A stretch of 64,000 bases of DNA from DATBGO01 sp050011895 (GCA_050011895.1 JBEKIF010000005.1:101283-165282), one strand, 5' to 3'; positions 8,440 through 17,954 are shown, numbered from the stretch's first letter. Notes: a model not told the origin generated them from the letters alone. Translations and numbers: made by a program.

Positions 8440-8856
8440 CTACCGGTCTGGCTGGAGGATGATGACCGGGATCTGCCGCGTCGTCTTCTTCTCGTAGTCG
8501 GCAAAACCCGGATAGGCCTCCTTCTGCGCCGTCCAGATCCGGTCCCGCTCCTGCGGGCCGGCCACCCTGGCCGTGGCCGCTACGGTCTCGGTACCAATCT
8601 CGGCGCGGACCTGCGGATTGGCGAGCAGGTTGTAGTACCAGTCCGGATTGCTCGGGGCGCCCGCCTTCGAGGCGAACACCGCGAGGTCGTCCCCGACCGC
8701 CCGATACATCACCGGGTTCACCCGCTCCTGGCCGCTCTTCGCCCCCACAGTGTGCAGGAGCAGCAGCGGGGCACCGGCGAACGGGCCGCCGACTTGGCCG
8801 CCGTTGGCCCGGAACTCCGCGATGATCTTGCCATTAAAGTCAGTGGGCTCAGTCAT
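8440..8856 (-). CDS. Deazaflavin (F420)-dependent nitroreductase family protein
   Basis: 138 residues with the Ddn-family layout: LLLLHTVGAKSGQERVNPVMY, DDLAVFASKAGAPSNPDWYYNLLANPQV, and a C-terminal RIWTAQKEAYPGFADYEKKTTRQIPVI. Family knowledge: these split beta-barrel proteins use reduced F420 (some bind other flavins or fatty acids) in actinobacteria. The stop codon abuts the aminotransferase stop, with no room for separate terminators. Confidence 0.9.
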   Translation of the reverse strand: MTEPTDFNGKIIAEFRANGGQVGGPFAGAPLLLLHTVGAKSGQERVNPVMYRAVGDDLAVFASKAGAPSNPDWYYNLLANPQVRAEIGTETVAATARVAGPQERDRIWTAQKEAYPGFADYEKKTTRQIPVIILQPDR

Positions 8857-8961
8857 TCCCGTTCCTCTCAGGTCCTCGGATCGCGCGGCCGCAGCGGGCT
8901 GGCGAGACTGCCTGGCAGCCCGTTTGGTGATGGTACCGGCGGCGCATTATTAACGCATGCC

Positions 8962-11655
8962 TCAGCTGACTCCCGTTCCGGACAGCCGGACGCGCAGCGT
9001 GTGGGTGCCGAGCAGGTCGGTCCAGCTCAGCTGGTAGCTGCCAGTGGTGGCACCGGCCCTGGCCGGGGTGAAGGTGACCGGGATCCGCAGCTCGTTACCC
9101 GGGCTGAGGGGCAGCCCGCGCGGGATCCGGTAGCTCGCCGCGAACGGCGATCTGGGTGGCGCCGCTATGGTCAACGTGGCCGGCAGGTTGCCGGAGTTGG
9201 TGATCTCGATGGTGGCCGTCGCGCGGCGGCCGAGCCGCACCTTGCCGAGCGTCACCCGGGGCCGGGCCGCCGCGACCTTGCTGACCGGCGGCAGCGCGGC
9301 GCCCGCCAGCCGCACCGTTACCCTGGTCCCGCTGCTTTCCGCGATGGTGACCGAGCTCGCGGCGGGTCCGGCGCGCCGCGGCGCATAGGTGACCTGCACG
9401 ACGATCGATTGCCCGGGCCGGATCGGGGTACCGGGCCCGGGCAGGCCGACGGCCGTGAACGGGCCGGCGGGCCCGGTGACCGACGTGACGGTCTCGGTGG
9501 CGGTGCCGCCGTTGGTGATGTCGGCGGTCATGGGCACGGCGGTGCCGACCGGTACCTTGCCGGTCGCGTGCTCGTTGGAATAGCTGAACGACAGGGCGCC
9601 GGGCTGTGCGTAGAGCCCCGGCTTGGTCCCGTCGCCGGACAGCGGCACCTGCGTCCCGCCGTACCGCGCCGACGGGGCGGTGAACGAGAGCTGGCCGGTC
9701 GTGCCGCCGCGGGCGGCCGGCCGGAAGGTCACCAGGGCGTGCAGCGACTCGCCCGGCTTGAGCGTGACCGGAAAGGTCACCGGCACCGCCCGATGGCCGC
9801 CCTTGACCGTCCTTTCCACCCGGCCCACCCTGAACGGGTCCGGCGAGCTGTCGGCGCTCGCCGTGACGCCGGACACCGTCACCCGGGCCGGCGCCGTGAC
9901 CGTGATGTCACGGCTGGTCGCCGAGCCGAGATCGGTGTCGGCGAACGTGACAGGCGCGGCCCGGCGGAGCGGCGCCCTGGTCCGCCTGGCGAAGCCGAGC
10001 ACCTGGCCGTCCCTGGTGCCCACGTACACGTGGCCGCTGCCGGTGGCCGGGATCGAGAACTTGCTGGCCGTGCCGATCGGCGCGGACCACAGCGGCCGCA
10101 GCACGCACGGCCGCGCGCAGCGAGCGGGCGGCACCGCGGCGAATGCGTCCAGCGTGCCGTGTGCGCCGCCGCCGTTCGCGGCCCTGACCACCCAGACGAC
10201 GGCCGACCCGGGGCTGGTGCCGTCCGAGGTGACGGCCGGCGAGCCCGATGTGAACCCGAACCGCATGGTGCTGTTGGCCACGTCGGCCAGCCTGGGCCTG
10301 CCGCCCCGGCTGACCCGGAACTTCAGTGTGCGCAGGTAGTCGTTCCTGCCGACGTAGTACACGTAGTCGCTGGAGCGGCTGGAGTCGCGGGCGGTCACGG
10401 TGGGGGTGTCACCGAACACCGCGGGATGGCCCCACTGCCCCCCGAACGGCCCGGTCTTGCTCACGTAGGCGTCGCTGCCGCCCGGGCCCTGCATCCGCCC
10501 GCCCAGGTGGTCCCGGTCGAGCAGGAATACCCGGCCGTCCTTGCCGGCCTGCACCAGCAGGCGCGGGAACGCCTTGCTGCCGTAGGGGAGCCCCACCGGC
10601 CCGCCGGACCCGAAGTCGGTGTCCGAGGCGTCGAGCGCCGGTGCGTCACCCGGGCTGAAGAAGTCCCTGGCCGCCAGCCATCCGCCGGGCCGCACCGCCA
10701 GCCGCACCACCGATTCGGCCAGCTGGCCGGGCGGCGCGGAACCCCGTCCGGGCGCCGGAGAAACGCCGTTGCCCGAAGTGAAGAAGATCCGGCCAGGACC
10801 GTCCGACATCAGGCCGCCCCCGGACTGCCAGACGCCGGCCTGCTGGTCGGTCAGCCCGGCCTCATCGGTCCACAGCCGGACCGCCCGCGTCGCGACGTCC
10901 ACGCCCGCAACGAAACCCGCGTAGGGCTGGATGTCGCAGTGCGAGGCGAAACCGGCGTAGACCCGGCCGCCGAGCAGCAGCAGGCCGGTCCGCTGCCACT
11001 GATCGAAAGCATCGAACCGCAGCTGCCGGTCGTTGAACGGGCTGCCGCCGATCGGGACCCGCTCGGTGATGCGCCCGGTTTTCGCATTGATGCCGAACAT
11101 GCTGAAGACCGGCCGGGTGGCGGCCCGCCCGACGATCTCGGCGACCAGGTATACCGCGCCGGTCCGCGGGTCGTAGACCGGGGTGCTGGTGATCCCGACC
11201 GTCGGGACCAGGTCGGTGCAGCTGGTCGTTGCCGCCGACCATGGCGTGCCAAGGTGATCCGACCACTGCACCCGGCCGGTCGCCGCGCTCAGCCCGTACA
11301 CCCAGTCCCGCTCGGTCGCCACGATCAGGGTGGAGCCGACGATCAGCGGCTGCGCGTACACCTGGCCTCTTACCTTCCTGGAGAACACGCGGCCGAAGTC
11401 ACCGCGGCGCAGCACCGCTGGGCTCAGGCCGGGTTCGTCGAGGTCCCAGCCGGTGCGCAGGTTGTTCTGCGAGGCGGTCACGTCGCCGGCGCGGGCGGCG
11501 GCGGCCGTCGTGGCGGGGAGGAGCGCGGTGATGGCGGGGACCGCGGTGAGCGTGATCCCTAAGCTGACCGCGACCGAGCAGAGCCGCCGGGCCAGCGGGC
11601 CGGGGACCTGACGGCGGACAAAGTGACGGACAGGTAGGTATTCCCGCTGCTGCAT
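8962..11655 (-). CDS. Secreted beta-propeller (PQQ-like) protein with ASH/CARDB-type Ig domains
   Basis: Start chosen as ATG 11655 (MQQREYLPV), which has AAGGATGG upstream; an ATG at 11703 in frame would add 16 residues without a signal. 897 residues: a Sec signal (SVAVSLGITLTAVPAITALL, cleavage near ATTAAAA), an N-terminal propeller-like region of about 480 residues with PQQ-type blades (GSTLIVATERDWVYGLSAAT, VRLWTDE, DGRVFLLDRDHLGG), then three Ig-like repeats of ASH/'choice-of-anchor D' type with N-G-G-T-A-T-E and N-S-G-N-L-P signatures and FTPARAG endings. No sortase motif or C-terminal anchor is seen. It is probably an extracellular carbohydrate- or surface-binding protein; no catalytic residues are recognised. 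Confidence 0.8.
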   Translation of the reverse strand: MQQREYLPVRHFVRRQVPGPLARRLCSVAVSLGITLTAVPAITALLPATTAAAARAGDVTASQNNLRTGWDLDEPGLSPAVLRRGDFGRVFSRKVRGQVYAQPLIVGSTLIVATERDWVYGLSAATGRVQWSDHLGTPWSAATTSCTDLVPTVGITSTPVYDPRTGAVYLVAEIVGRAATRPVFSMFGINAKTGRITERVPIGGSPFNDRQLRFDAFDQWQRTGLLLLGGRVYAGFASHCDIQPYAGFVAGVDVATRAVRLWTDEAGLTDQQAGVWQSGGGLMSDGPGRIFFTSGNGVSPAPGRGSAPPGQLAESVVRLAVRPGGWLAARDFFSPGDAPALDASDTDFGSGGPVGLPYGSKAFPRLLVQAGKDGRVFLLDRDHLGGRMQGPGGSDAYVSKTGPFGGQWGHPAVFGDTPTVTARDSSRSSDYVYYVGRNDYLRTLKFRVSRGGRPRLADVANSTMRFGFTSGSPAVTSDGTSPGSAVVWVVRAANGGGAHGTLDAFAAVPPARCARPCVLRPLWSAPIGTASKFSIPATGSGHVYVGTRDGQVLGFARRTRAPLRRAAPVTFADTDLGSATSRDITVTAPARVTVSGVTASADSSPDPFRVGRVERTVKGGHRAVPVTFPVTLKPGESLHALVTFRPAARGGTTGQLSFTAPSARYGGTQVPLSGDGTKPGLYAQPGALSFSYSNEHATGKVPVGTAVPMTADITNGGTATETVTSVTGPAGPFTAVGLPGPGTPIRPGQSIVVQVTYAPRRAGPAASSVTIAESSGTRVTVRLAGAALPPVSKVAAARPRVTLGKVRLGRRATATIEITNSGNLPATLTIAAPPRSPFAASYRIPRGLPLSPGNELRIPVTFTPARAGATTGSYQLSWTDLLGTHTLRVRLSGTGVS

Positions 11656-11935
11656 GCGCCATCCTTCTCGGTGCCAGGGCCAAGCGCAGATGCCGTTTAG
11701 CAAAACTGGTAGTCATCAAGTCACGAATCGTAGTCGTCTGTGAGGCGGGACAGCCGCTGCCTCGCCGAGGTCGCAGGCCGCCGGGACTGGCTGGGCCCGG
11801 ACACTGACAGTGTTGCTGGACTTACGCCTGGTGAGCGACGATACTTACGCCGGCGGTCGTGCAGCCAGCTGTTTGTGCAGCACGACCGCCTGCTTGACCG
11901 TTCGCCACCCTCCCGGACCCGAGGATGAGCTCAGA

Positions 11936-12280
11936 ATGCGTGATCTGGAGCGCCTGCCGCGGCCGGTGATCGTTCCGCTGCCGGCCGAGATCGATATTGC
12001 CAATGGGGACGATGTCGGCGTGCGGCTGCGTGCGGCCTTCGCCCCCCGTGTCGCCGTCGTTATCGCGGATCTGGGCTTGACGGTCTTCTGCGACTGCGCT
12101 GGTGTCCGGCACCTTTTACTGGCTCACGACACGGCGGCCGCGACCGGCGCCGAGCTGCGGCTAGTAGTCCAGTCCGGCTGCGTACGGCGAATCCTGGCGG
12201 TGCTGGGAGCTGATCGCGTGCTGCGGGTCTACCCGAGCCTCGGCGCGGCGCTCATGGCAGGGCCCGCGCCGGAAGCATAG
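11936..12280 (+). CDS. STAS-domain protein (anti-anti-sigma factor type)
   Basis: 114 residues from ATG 11936, preceded by GAGGATGAG. The frame is open to 11810 but that part lacks family similarity. Seen: PAEIDIANGDDVGVRLRAAF at the start of the fold and the conserved loop VVIADLGLTVFCDCAGVRHLL, where STAS proteins carry D-x-S/T-x-x-x-x-C/D-S-S/A-G. Here the usual phosphorylatable Ser is replaced: the residue pattern is C-D-C-A-G, so regulation by serine phosphorylation may be absent or moved. It would bind an anti-sigma kinase or act as a partner-switch component; no kinase is encoded nearby. Confidence 0.75.
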   Translation: MRDLERLPRPVIVPLPAEIDIANGDDVGVRLRAAFAPRVAVVIADLGLTVFCDCAGVRHLLLAHDTAAATGAELRLVVQSGCVRRILAVLGADRVLRVYPSLGAALMAGPAPEA

Positions 12281-12393
12281 GCGGCATGCGGCCGCAACCG
12301 GGATCGTGATGACGGCTTCCCGCGCTAACCTAGCCGCGGAAAGTCGGCACGCTCGCAGCGGAATGGTCGGCGGGCACCGGGCTCGCTGCTGAT

Positions 12394-12495
12394 CCTGGCT
12401 GCGATATCGGGAACATCTTCGCCAAGCTCGGCCTCGCACCTGCCCCTGAAGATCACCGGAGGGTGCTGGCGGTGCTGGCCTTCCTCCGTCACTGA
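12394..12495 (+). pseudogene. 3' remnant of a LuxR/NarL-type response regulator
   Basis: Reading to TGA 12493-12495 gives DIGNIFAKLGLAPAPEDHRR followed by VLAVLAFLRH. This is the typical end of a NarL-family DNA-binding domain in actinobacteria (V-x-x-H-V-x-N-I-x-x-K-L-G-L, then D-H-R-R-V-L-A-V-L-x-x-L-R). No receiver domain or complete helix-turn-helix precedes it and the frame is not extended upstream, so it is a decayed leftover between the STAS gene and the secreted barrel gene. Confidence 0.6.
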
Positions 12496-12603
12496 GCATC
12501 GGCGGGGCCGGGGAGGAACTGGGCCCGGCCGGGCGGCGGAGCCTCGCCCAGCGTCACAGCGGCCGGGGACCCGCGGTCCCCGGCCGGCCATTCGCGCGGT
12601 CGC

Positions 12604-13137
12604 TCACTTCACCGCGATCGAGAGGACCTTGAACTCCTTGGTGAACCCGACCCGCATCGTCCCGCGCGCGGTGCCGAAGCGTCCGGTACCGCCGGTGATG
12701 GCGAGCACCGCCGATTCGGGCTGCTGTGACCTGAACGGGACGGCGCCCTGAACGGTCAGGCTGCCGTTCGTCCAGACGGCGGTGACCACGCAGTTCGCGA
12801 ATGTCTGCCGGGCGTCCTTCTCCGGCAGCCTGGTCAGCGTGCACACGCCGGAGTCATATCCCACGATCGGGTATCCGCCGGCTTGCCGGTGCGTCGTCGT
12901 GAGCTGGTCATTGATGATCAGCTCATCGCCCTGGGCGAAGGCGTTCGGGTTGGATCCGGGCACCGGGACGAGGCCGGGGTCGTTGGTACCGTTATTGATG
13001 TCGAAGGCGTAGTAGGTGAGGGCCCGGCTGCCTGCGGGGCTGGCGTCGGCCGGTCCGGCTGCTAGGGCAACGCCGGCTGCCCCGGCAGCTGCCACTGTCA
13101 TCGCCGTGACGATCGCCCATCTCTTTGGCCTGTGCAT
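12604..13137 (-). CDS. Secreted small beta-barrel protein (allene-oxide-cyclase/dirigent-like)
   Basis: 177 residues. An N-terminal signal peptide is clear (AIVTAMTVAAAGAAGVALA, cleavage after ADA). The mature part has the pattern of the AOC-barrel/dirigent-like fold: GDELIINDQLTT, YDSGVCTLTRL, FANCVVTAVWTNGSLTVQG and the closing AVLAITGGTGRFGTARGTMRV. Two cysteines (in GVCTL and ANCVV) could form a disulfide. Such small secreted proteins occur in many actinomycetes and their function is mostly unknown. ATG at 13137; AGGGAGG lies just upstream. Confidence 0.8.
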   Translation of the reverse strand: MHRPKRWAIVTAMTVAAAGAAGVALAAGPADASPAGSRALTYYAFDINNGTNDPGLVPVPGSNPNAFAQGDELIINDQLTTTHRQAGGYPIVGYDSGVCTLTRLPEKDARQTFANCVVTAVWTNGSLTVQGAVPFRSQQPESAVLAITGGTGRFGTARGTMRVGFTKEFKVLSIAVK

Positions 13138-13279
13138 TCTGACCTCCCTGGTGCTCGGTGCACTGCTGCTACCGGACCACGGATGACTGCCCGGGCGGAT
13201 CGGGGACAGCCCTGAACCGGCATCGGGGGAAACCCTCCGGCGGCCGGTTTCCTGCGGCGCGCCGCCTCAGGCCGGGCGA

Positions 13280-15133
13280 CTAGGCGGATGCGGGTATCGA
13301 GGCCGCGAGAGTGTCCAGGATCTGCTGGCCGTACTTGGCGAGCTTGGCCTCGCCTACCCCGTTCACCATGGCGAGCCCGGCTAGCGTCGACGGGACCTCG
13401 GCGGCGATCTGGCGCAAGGCGGCGTCATGAAAGATCACGTACGCGGGCACGCCCTGCTCCTTGGCAGCCGCCGCGCGCCACGCGCGGAGCTGCTCGAACA
13501 CGGGCGCCGCCGCGTCGGGCAGGCCGGCCGGCGCGGCGCGATCGGCGCGGCGCGACTTGGCGGCTCGCGCTGGCCGGTCGGGCTCCCGCCGGAGCATCAC
13601 CTGGCGCTTGCGGCTCAGCACCTCGTTGCTCGCGTCCGTGAGCACCAGCGTGCCGTAATCGCCCTCGACGGCCAGCAGGCCCTGGGCCAGTAGCTGTCGT
13701 ACCACGCCGCGCCACGCACCGTCGTCGAGTTCGGTCCCGACCCCGAAGACCGTCAGGGAATCGTGGCCGTGCTGGGCGACCTTGGGCGTGGACTTTCCGC
13801 GCAGGATGTCAATCAGCTGGCCAGCACCGAACTTCTGGTGCCGCTCCCGCTGCAGCCGGAACACTGCGGACAGCAGTTTTTGCGCCGCGACCGTACCATC
13901 CCAGGCCTGCGGCGGCGAGATGCAGGTGTCGCAGTTGCCGCACGGGCGGGCGGCCTGGCCGAAATAACCGAGCAGCTGCCCACGGCGGCACTCGATCGTC
14001 TCGCACAGCGCCAGCATGGCGTCGAGGTGGCTGGCCAGCCGGCGGCGGTGCGCCTGATCACCGTCAGAGGTCTCGATCATCTTGCGCTGCTGCACGACGT
14101 CCTGAAGCCCGTAGGCCAGCCAGGCCGTGGCCGGTAGTCCGTCACGCCCGGCCCGGCCGGTCTCCTGGTAATAACCCTCGACGGACTTGGGCAGGTCGAG
14201 GTGGGCGACGAGCCGCACATCGGGCTTGTCGATGCCCATGCCGAACGCGATCGTGGCCACCATGACCAGGCCGTCCTCGCGCAGGAACCGGCCCTGGTTG
14301 GCGGACCGGGTCCCGGCGTCAAGCCCGGCATGGTAGGGCAGCGCCGCAATCCCGTTACCCACCAGGAACTCTGCGGTCGCTTCCACCGACGCGCGGGACA
14401 GGCAGTAGACGATCGCCGCGTCACCGGCGTGCTCGGTGCGCAGCAGCCGCAGCAGCTGCTGCTTCGGCTCGGCCTTCGGCTCGATGCGGTAGGTGATGTT
14501 CGGGCGGTCGAAGCTCGCGACGAACTGACGGGCGTCCGCCAGCCGCAGCCTGGCAGCGATCTCGGTGCGCGTTGCCTTGGTCGCCGTTGCGGTCAGCGCG
14601 ATGCGGGGCACGGCAGGCCAGCGTTCGTGCAACACGGTCAGGCCAAGATAGTCAGGCCGGAAGTCGTGCCCCCACTGGGCCACGCAATGCGCTTCATCGA
14701 TGGCGAACAGCGAGATGACGCCGCAGTCAAGGAGGCTGCCCGTCGACTCGGCGCGCAGCCGTTCCGGCGCCAGGTAGAGCAGGTCAAGCTCACCGGCGCG
14801 GAAGGCGGCCTCGACCTGGCGCCGCTGGAGCGGGTCCTGGGTGGAGTTGAGGAATCCGGCCCGCACGCCGAGCGCCGACAGGGCATCGACCTGGTCCTGC
14901 ATAAGCGCGATCAGCGGTGAGATGACCACGCCGGTACCTGGCCGTACCAGCGCGGGGATCTGGTAGCAGAGCGACTTGCCGCCACCGGTCGGCATCAGCA
15001 CGAGCGCGTCGCCGCCAGCGGTGACGTGGTCGATGATTTCGCATTGCCCGTCCCGGAACGACTCGTAGCCGAACACCCTGCGCAGCACCTGCAGCGCGCC
15101 GGTCACTTCGGGGCCGGTGCCGGGGGAGGCCAT
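13280..15133 (-). CDS. recQ: ATP-dependent DNA helicase RecQ
   Basis: 617 residues, normal RecQ length. Seen in order: motif I MPTGGGKSLCYQIPAL, motif II DEAHCVAQWGHDFR (DEAH plus the aromatic-rich loop), motif IV/V region VATIAFGMGIDKPDVR, motif VI ETGRAGRDG, RecQ-C zinc site (CETIECRRGQLLGYFG and CGNCDTC), and an HRDC domain near the C-terminus (FEQLRAWRAAAAKEQG, IFHDAALRQIAAEVP). It is a 3'-5' helicase for recombination and fork repair. Divergent from the TSUP gene. Confidence 0.95.
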   Translation of the reverse strand: MASPGTGPEVTGALQVLRRVFGYESFRDGQCEIIDHVTAGGDALVLMPTGGGKSLCYQIPALVRPGTGVVISPLIALMQDQVDALSALGVRAGFLNSTQDPLQRRQVEAAFRAGELDLLYLAPERLRAESTGSLLDCGVISLFAIDEAHCVAQWGHDFRPDYLGLTVLHERWPAVPRIALTATATKATRTEIAARLRLADARQFVASFDRPNITYRIEPKAEPKQQLLRLLRTEHAGDAAIVYCLSRASVEATAEFLVGNGIAALPYHAGLDAGTRSANQGRFLREDGLVMVATIAFGMGIDKPDVRLVAHLDLPKSVEGYYQETGRAGRDGLPATAWLAYGLQDVVQQRKMIETSDGDQAHRRRLASHLDAMLALCETIECRRGQLLGYFGQAARPCGNCDTCISPPQAWDGTVAAQKLLSAVFRLQRERHQKFGAGQLIDILRGKSTPKVAQHGHDSLTVFGVGTELDDGAWRGVVRQLLAQGLLAVEGDYGTLVLTDASNEVLSRKRQVMLRREPDRPARAAKSRRADRAAPAGLPDAAAPVFEQLRAWRAAAAKEQGVPAYVIFHDAALRQIAAEVPSTLAGLAMVNGVGEAKLAKYGQQILDTLAASIPASA

Positions 15134-15305
15134 CAGCCGAGTCTAAGGCCCGGTCGTGACAGACTCCGGTTATGAGGCGGGCGTTGCGGGCGTTCCAGCG
15201 CCTTCCGCGCACCGCGGCCGTGCAGTCCGCCGCCGCCCGGAACCCGGGCGAGCGGCGGGTAGCCAGCAGTGCGCCGGCATCGGCGAACTGTGCTTGAGTC
15301 TTCTG

Positions 15306-16058
15306 GTGAACCTGGCCGAGGTCTTGGCGCTTATCGCGACTGGCGTCCTGGCCGGCGTAGCCAGCACGGTCGCGAGCCTCGCGTCAGTCGTCTCTTATCC
15401 GGTGCTGCTGGCGTTCGGCTTGTCGCCAGTCAGCGCGAACGTGACGAACACGGTGGCGCTGGTATTCACCGGGGTCGGTGCCGCTGCCGGGTCGCGAGAA
15501 GAACTGGCAGGCCAGGGCGCACGGGTGCGGCGACTCGGCATGCTGACGGCGGCGGGCGGGGCGGCCGGAGCGGCGCTGCTGCTCTTGTCCCCGGCGAGGG
15601 CATTCCAGTTCGTCGCGCCTTGCCTCATCGGGGCCGCCTCGCTGCTGCTGATCGTCCAGCCGATGATCACCGGCCTGGCGGCGCGGCCGGATGGCGAGCG
15701 CAGCCCGCTGCTGCGGGCAGCGCTGTTCGCCGTTGCGGTCTATGTCGGCTATTTCGGGGCGGCCGGCGGCATTCTTGCCCTCACGGTGCTCACCGCGATG
15801 CTTGACATGCCGCTAGCCAGGATCAACGCGGTGAAGAACGTGGTCTCCGGGCTCGCGAACGCCGCCGCAAGCGTGGCGTTCGCCGTGTTCGGCCCGGTTC
15901 AGTGGGCCGTCGCGGCAGCGCTCGCCGCGGGCTTCCTGCTCGGCGGCTGGATCGGCCCGGCGCTGGTCCGCCGGCTACCTGCGCGAGCCTTGCGTGTTGT
16001 CATCGGCGCCTGCGGCCTGGCTCTCGCGGTCGCCCTCGGTGTCAGGACCTATCGATGA
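15306..16058 (+). CDS. TSUP (TauE/SafE) family membrane exporter
   Basis: The frame opens at 15156, but the first 50 residues are Arg/Pro-rich and unlike the family; GTG 15306 (V-N-L-A-E-V-L-A) begins the first membrane helix and gives 250 residues. Seen: two repeated family motifs of small residues in helices (GVLAGVASTVASLASVVSYP and GYFGAAGGILALTVLTAML), about eight hydrophobic helices, and the inter-repeat loop SPVSANVTNTVAL matched by LARINAVKNVVSG in the second half. TSUP proteins move sulfite, sulfoacetate or other organosulfur anions; the substrate here is unknown. Start uncertain: the ribosome site is weak. Confidence 0.85.
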   Translation: MNLAEVLALIATGVLAGVASTVASLASVVSYPVLLAFGLSPVSANVTNTVALVFTGVGAAAGSREELAGQGARVRRLGMLTAAGGAAGAALLLLSPARAFQFVAPCLIGAASLLLIVQPMITGLAARPDGERSPLLRAALFAVAVYVGYFGAAGGILALTVLTAMLDMPLARINAVKNVVSGLANAAASVAFAVFGPVQWAVAAALAAGFLLGGWIGPALVRRLPARALRVVIGACGLALAVALGVRTYR

Positions 16059-16085
16059 GCCGGCCGTCCGGCATCCTGATGAAGG

Positions 16086-17954
16086 TCAACGGCCGGGTGC
16101 CGCCCAGCGGCGGATCATCGCGATGCGTGCCCGGATCTGGTCCCCGGTGGCCTGCGGTAGCGGCGGTCCCCCGCAGGCCCGGCGCAGGTCCGCATGGATC
16201 ACCCCGTGCGGCTGGCCGGTCCTGTGATGCCACGCGGCGATGAGCTGGTTGAGTTCCTTGCGTGCGGCGGCGAGCGTCTCGCGGGTGCTGGCGGGCGCGG
16301 GTGCCTCGCCGGTGCCGGTCGTGCCGCCCGCGCCAGGGCCGGCCGCGCCAGGGCCGGCCGCGCCAGGGCCGGTCGCGCCAGGGCCGGTCGCGCCAGGGCC
16401 GGCCGCCCCGGCCGCGGCAGCAGGTCTGCCGGAGCCCCAGCCTGGACGACCGGCGCGCTTGTTCGCGACCTGGCCGGCCTGCCGGGTGCGCAGCAGCAGC
16501 GCAACTTGCTCCGGCTCCAGCAGCCCCGGCAGGCCAAGGAACTCCTCCTCCTCAGCCGACGCGCCAAACTCCGCGCCGTCGTACAGCACCCGGTCGAAGT
16601 GCGCCGATGCCTCCAGTGCCTTGAACGGCAGCTCGCCAAGCTGGTCGGGGGTGTCCCGCCGGCGCCGCGCCTCAGCGAGCTCACGCTCCTCAGCCGCGGC
16701 ATCGCCGCAGCGGCGGAGCACATGATCACGTTCGGCCTCCAGCTCCGCGGCGTAGCCAAGAAGCACGGGGATAGATGGCAGGAACACGGAGGCCGTTTCA
16801 CCGCGCCGCCGTGCCCGGACGAACCGGCCCACCGCCTGAGCGAAGAAGAGCGCGGTACCCACGCTCGTCGCATAAACGCCCACCGCAAGCCGCGGGATGT
16901 CCACGCCCTCGGACACCATGCGCACCGCTACCATCCACCGATCCCCGGACATTGCGAAACTGGCGATCTTGCGGCTGGCCGACGGATCGTCGGAGAGCAC
17001 GACCACCGGCCGGACGCCGGTAATCCGGCGCAGCAGCGCCGCGTAGGCGCGTGCGTCCGCGTGGTCACCCGCGATCACCAGGCCCGCCGCGTCCGGCATG
17101 TCCCTGCGCACCTCAATGAGCCTCCGGTCCGCGGCTTCGAGCACCCGCGCGATCCACGCACCCTCGGGATCTAGCGCGGTCCGCCAGGCCTGCGCGAGCT
17201 GATCAGGAGTCATCGGGGCGCCCAGCGTGCCGGTGACCTCGTCGCCCGCCCGCGCCCGCCACCGCATCTCGCCGGAGTAGGCAAGGAAGATCACCGGCCG
17301 GACGACACCGTCCTCGAGAGCCGGGCCGTACCCGTAGACGTAGTCGGATGAGCTGCGCCTGCTCCCATCCAGGTCCTCGGCGTAGCTGACGAACGGGATC
17401 GGGTTGGCATCGCTGCGGAACGGGGTGCCGGTCAGCCCGAGTCGCCGCTTGGCCGGCTCGAAGGCCTCCCTGACCGCCTCGCCCCAGGACAGCGCGTCGC
17501 CCGCGTGATGGATCTCGTCGAAGACCACGAGCGTGCGCCGGTTCAGGGTGCGCTGCCTGTGCAGCGCCGGGTGGGCGGCCACCTGCGCGTAGGTCACGAC
17601 GACTCCGGTGAAGTCAGCCGAGGCACGTCCTTGCGCGTTGCGGTAGGACGAGTCAAGCGGGATCCTCAGACTGTGGGCTGCCTGAGACCACTGGTGCTTC
17701 AGGTGCTCAGTCGGCGTAACCACCGTGACCGCTGCGATTTCGCGGCGGGCGAGAAGCTCGGCCGCGATCGTCAAAGCGAATGCGGTCTTCCCGGCCCCTG
17801 GCGTCGCGACCAGCAGGAAGTCACGCCGCGGCAGACGGAAGTACGCCTGATACGCGTCCCGCTGCCAGCTGCGCAGGGGCGGGAGCAGGTCGGGCCGGAC
17901 GGGTGCGGCGGGGCGGTCTGGCTCATCATCGGGGGCGAAAGCGGGGGTAGTCAC
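16086..17954 (-). CDS. DEAD/DEAH-box helicase, XPB/SSL2-like
   Basis: 622 residues. Seen: LRSWQRDAYQAYF (Q-like motif), Walker A TPGAGKTAFAL, motif Ia TVVTPTEHLKHQW, DEIH box (VVFDEIHHAGD), LTGTPFRSD (motif III), motif V MVSEGVDIPRLAVGVYAT and motif VI QAVGRFVRARR. After residue 480 there is an acidic patch (GASAEEEEFLGLPGLLEPEQ) and a low-complexity GATGP/GAAGP repeat stretch, then a C-terminal domain (LNQLIAAWHHRTG) shared by actinobacterial members. Many actinobacteria carry such a chromosomal helicase; its role is probably DNA repair but is not established here. Confidence 0.88.
   Translation of the reverse strand: MTTPAFAPDDEPDRPAAPVRPDLLPPLRSWQRDAYQAYFRLPRRDFLLVATPGAGKTAFALTIAAELLARREIAAVTVVTPTEHLKHQWSQAAHSLRIPLDSSYRNAQGRASADFTGVVVTYAQVAAHPALHRQRTLNRRTLVVFDEIHHAGDALSWGEAVREAFEPAKRRLGLTGTPFRSDANPIPFVSYAEDLDGSRRSSSDYVYGYGPALEDGVVRPVIFLAYSGEMRWRARAGDEVTGTLGAPMTPDQLAQAWRTALDPEGAWIARVLEAADRRLIEVRRDMPDAAGLVIAGDHADARAYAALLRRITGVRPVVVLSDDPSASRKIASFAMSGDRWMVAVRMVSEGVDIPRLAVGVYATSVGTALFFAQAVGRFVRARRRGETASVFLPSIPVLLGYAAELEAERDHVLRRCGDAAAEERELAEARRRRDTPDQLGELPFKALEASAHFDRVLYDGAEFGASAEEEEFLGLPGLLEPEQVALLLRTRQAGQVANKRAGRPGWGSGRPAAAAGAAGPGATGPGATGPGAAGPGAAGPGAGGTTGTGEAPAPASTRETLAAARKELNQLIAAWHHRTGQPHGVIHADLRRACGGPPLPQATGDQIRARIAMIRRWAAPGR
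16330..16404 (-). repeat. 15-bp minisatellite inside the helicase gene
   Basis: Five head-to-tail copies of GCGCCAGGGCCGG(C/T)C (plus-strand view) encode five-residue Gly/Ala/Pro units in the linker of the helicase protein. The unit is a multiple of three, so copy number can change without breaking the frame. Confidence 0.85.

Noticed and set aside
8752..11562. 936-codon plus-strand open frame
   Set aside because: It is a shadow of the secreted propeller/ASH gene on the minus strand; composition is Arg/Gly-rich with no family motif.
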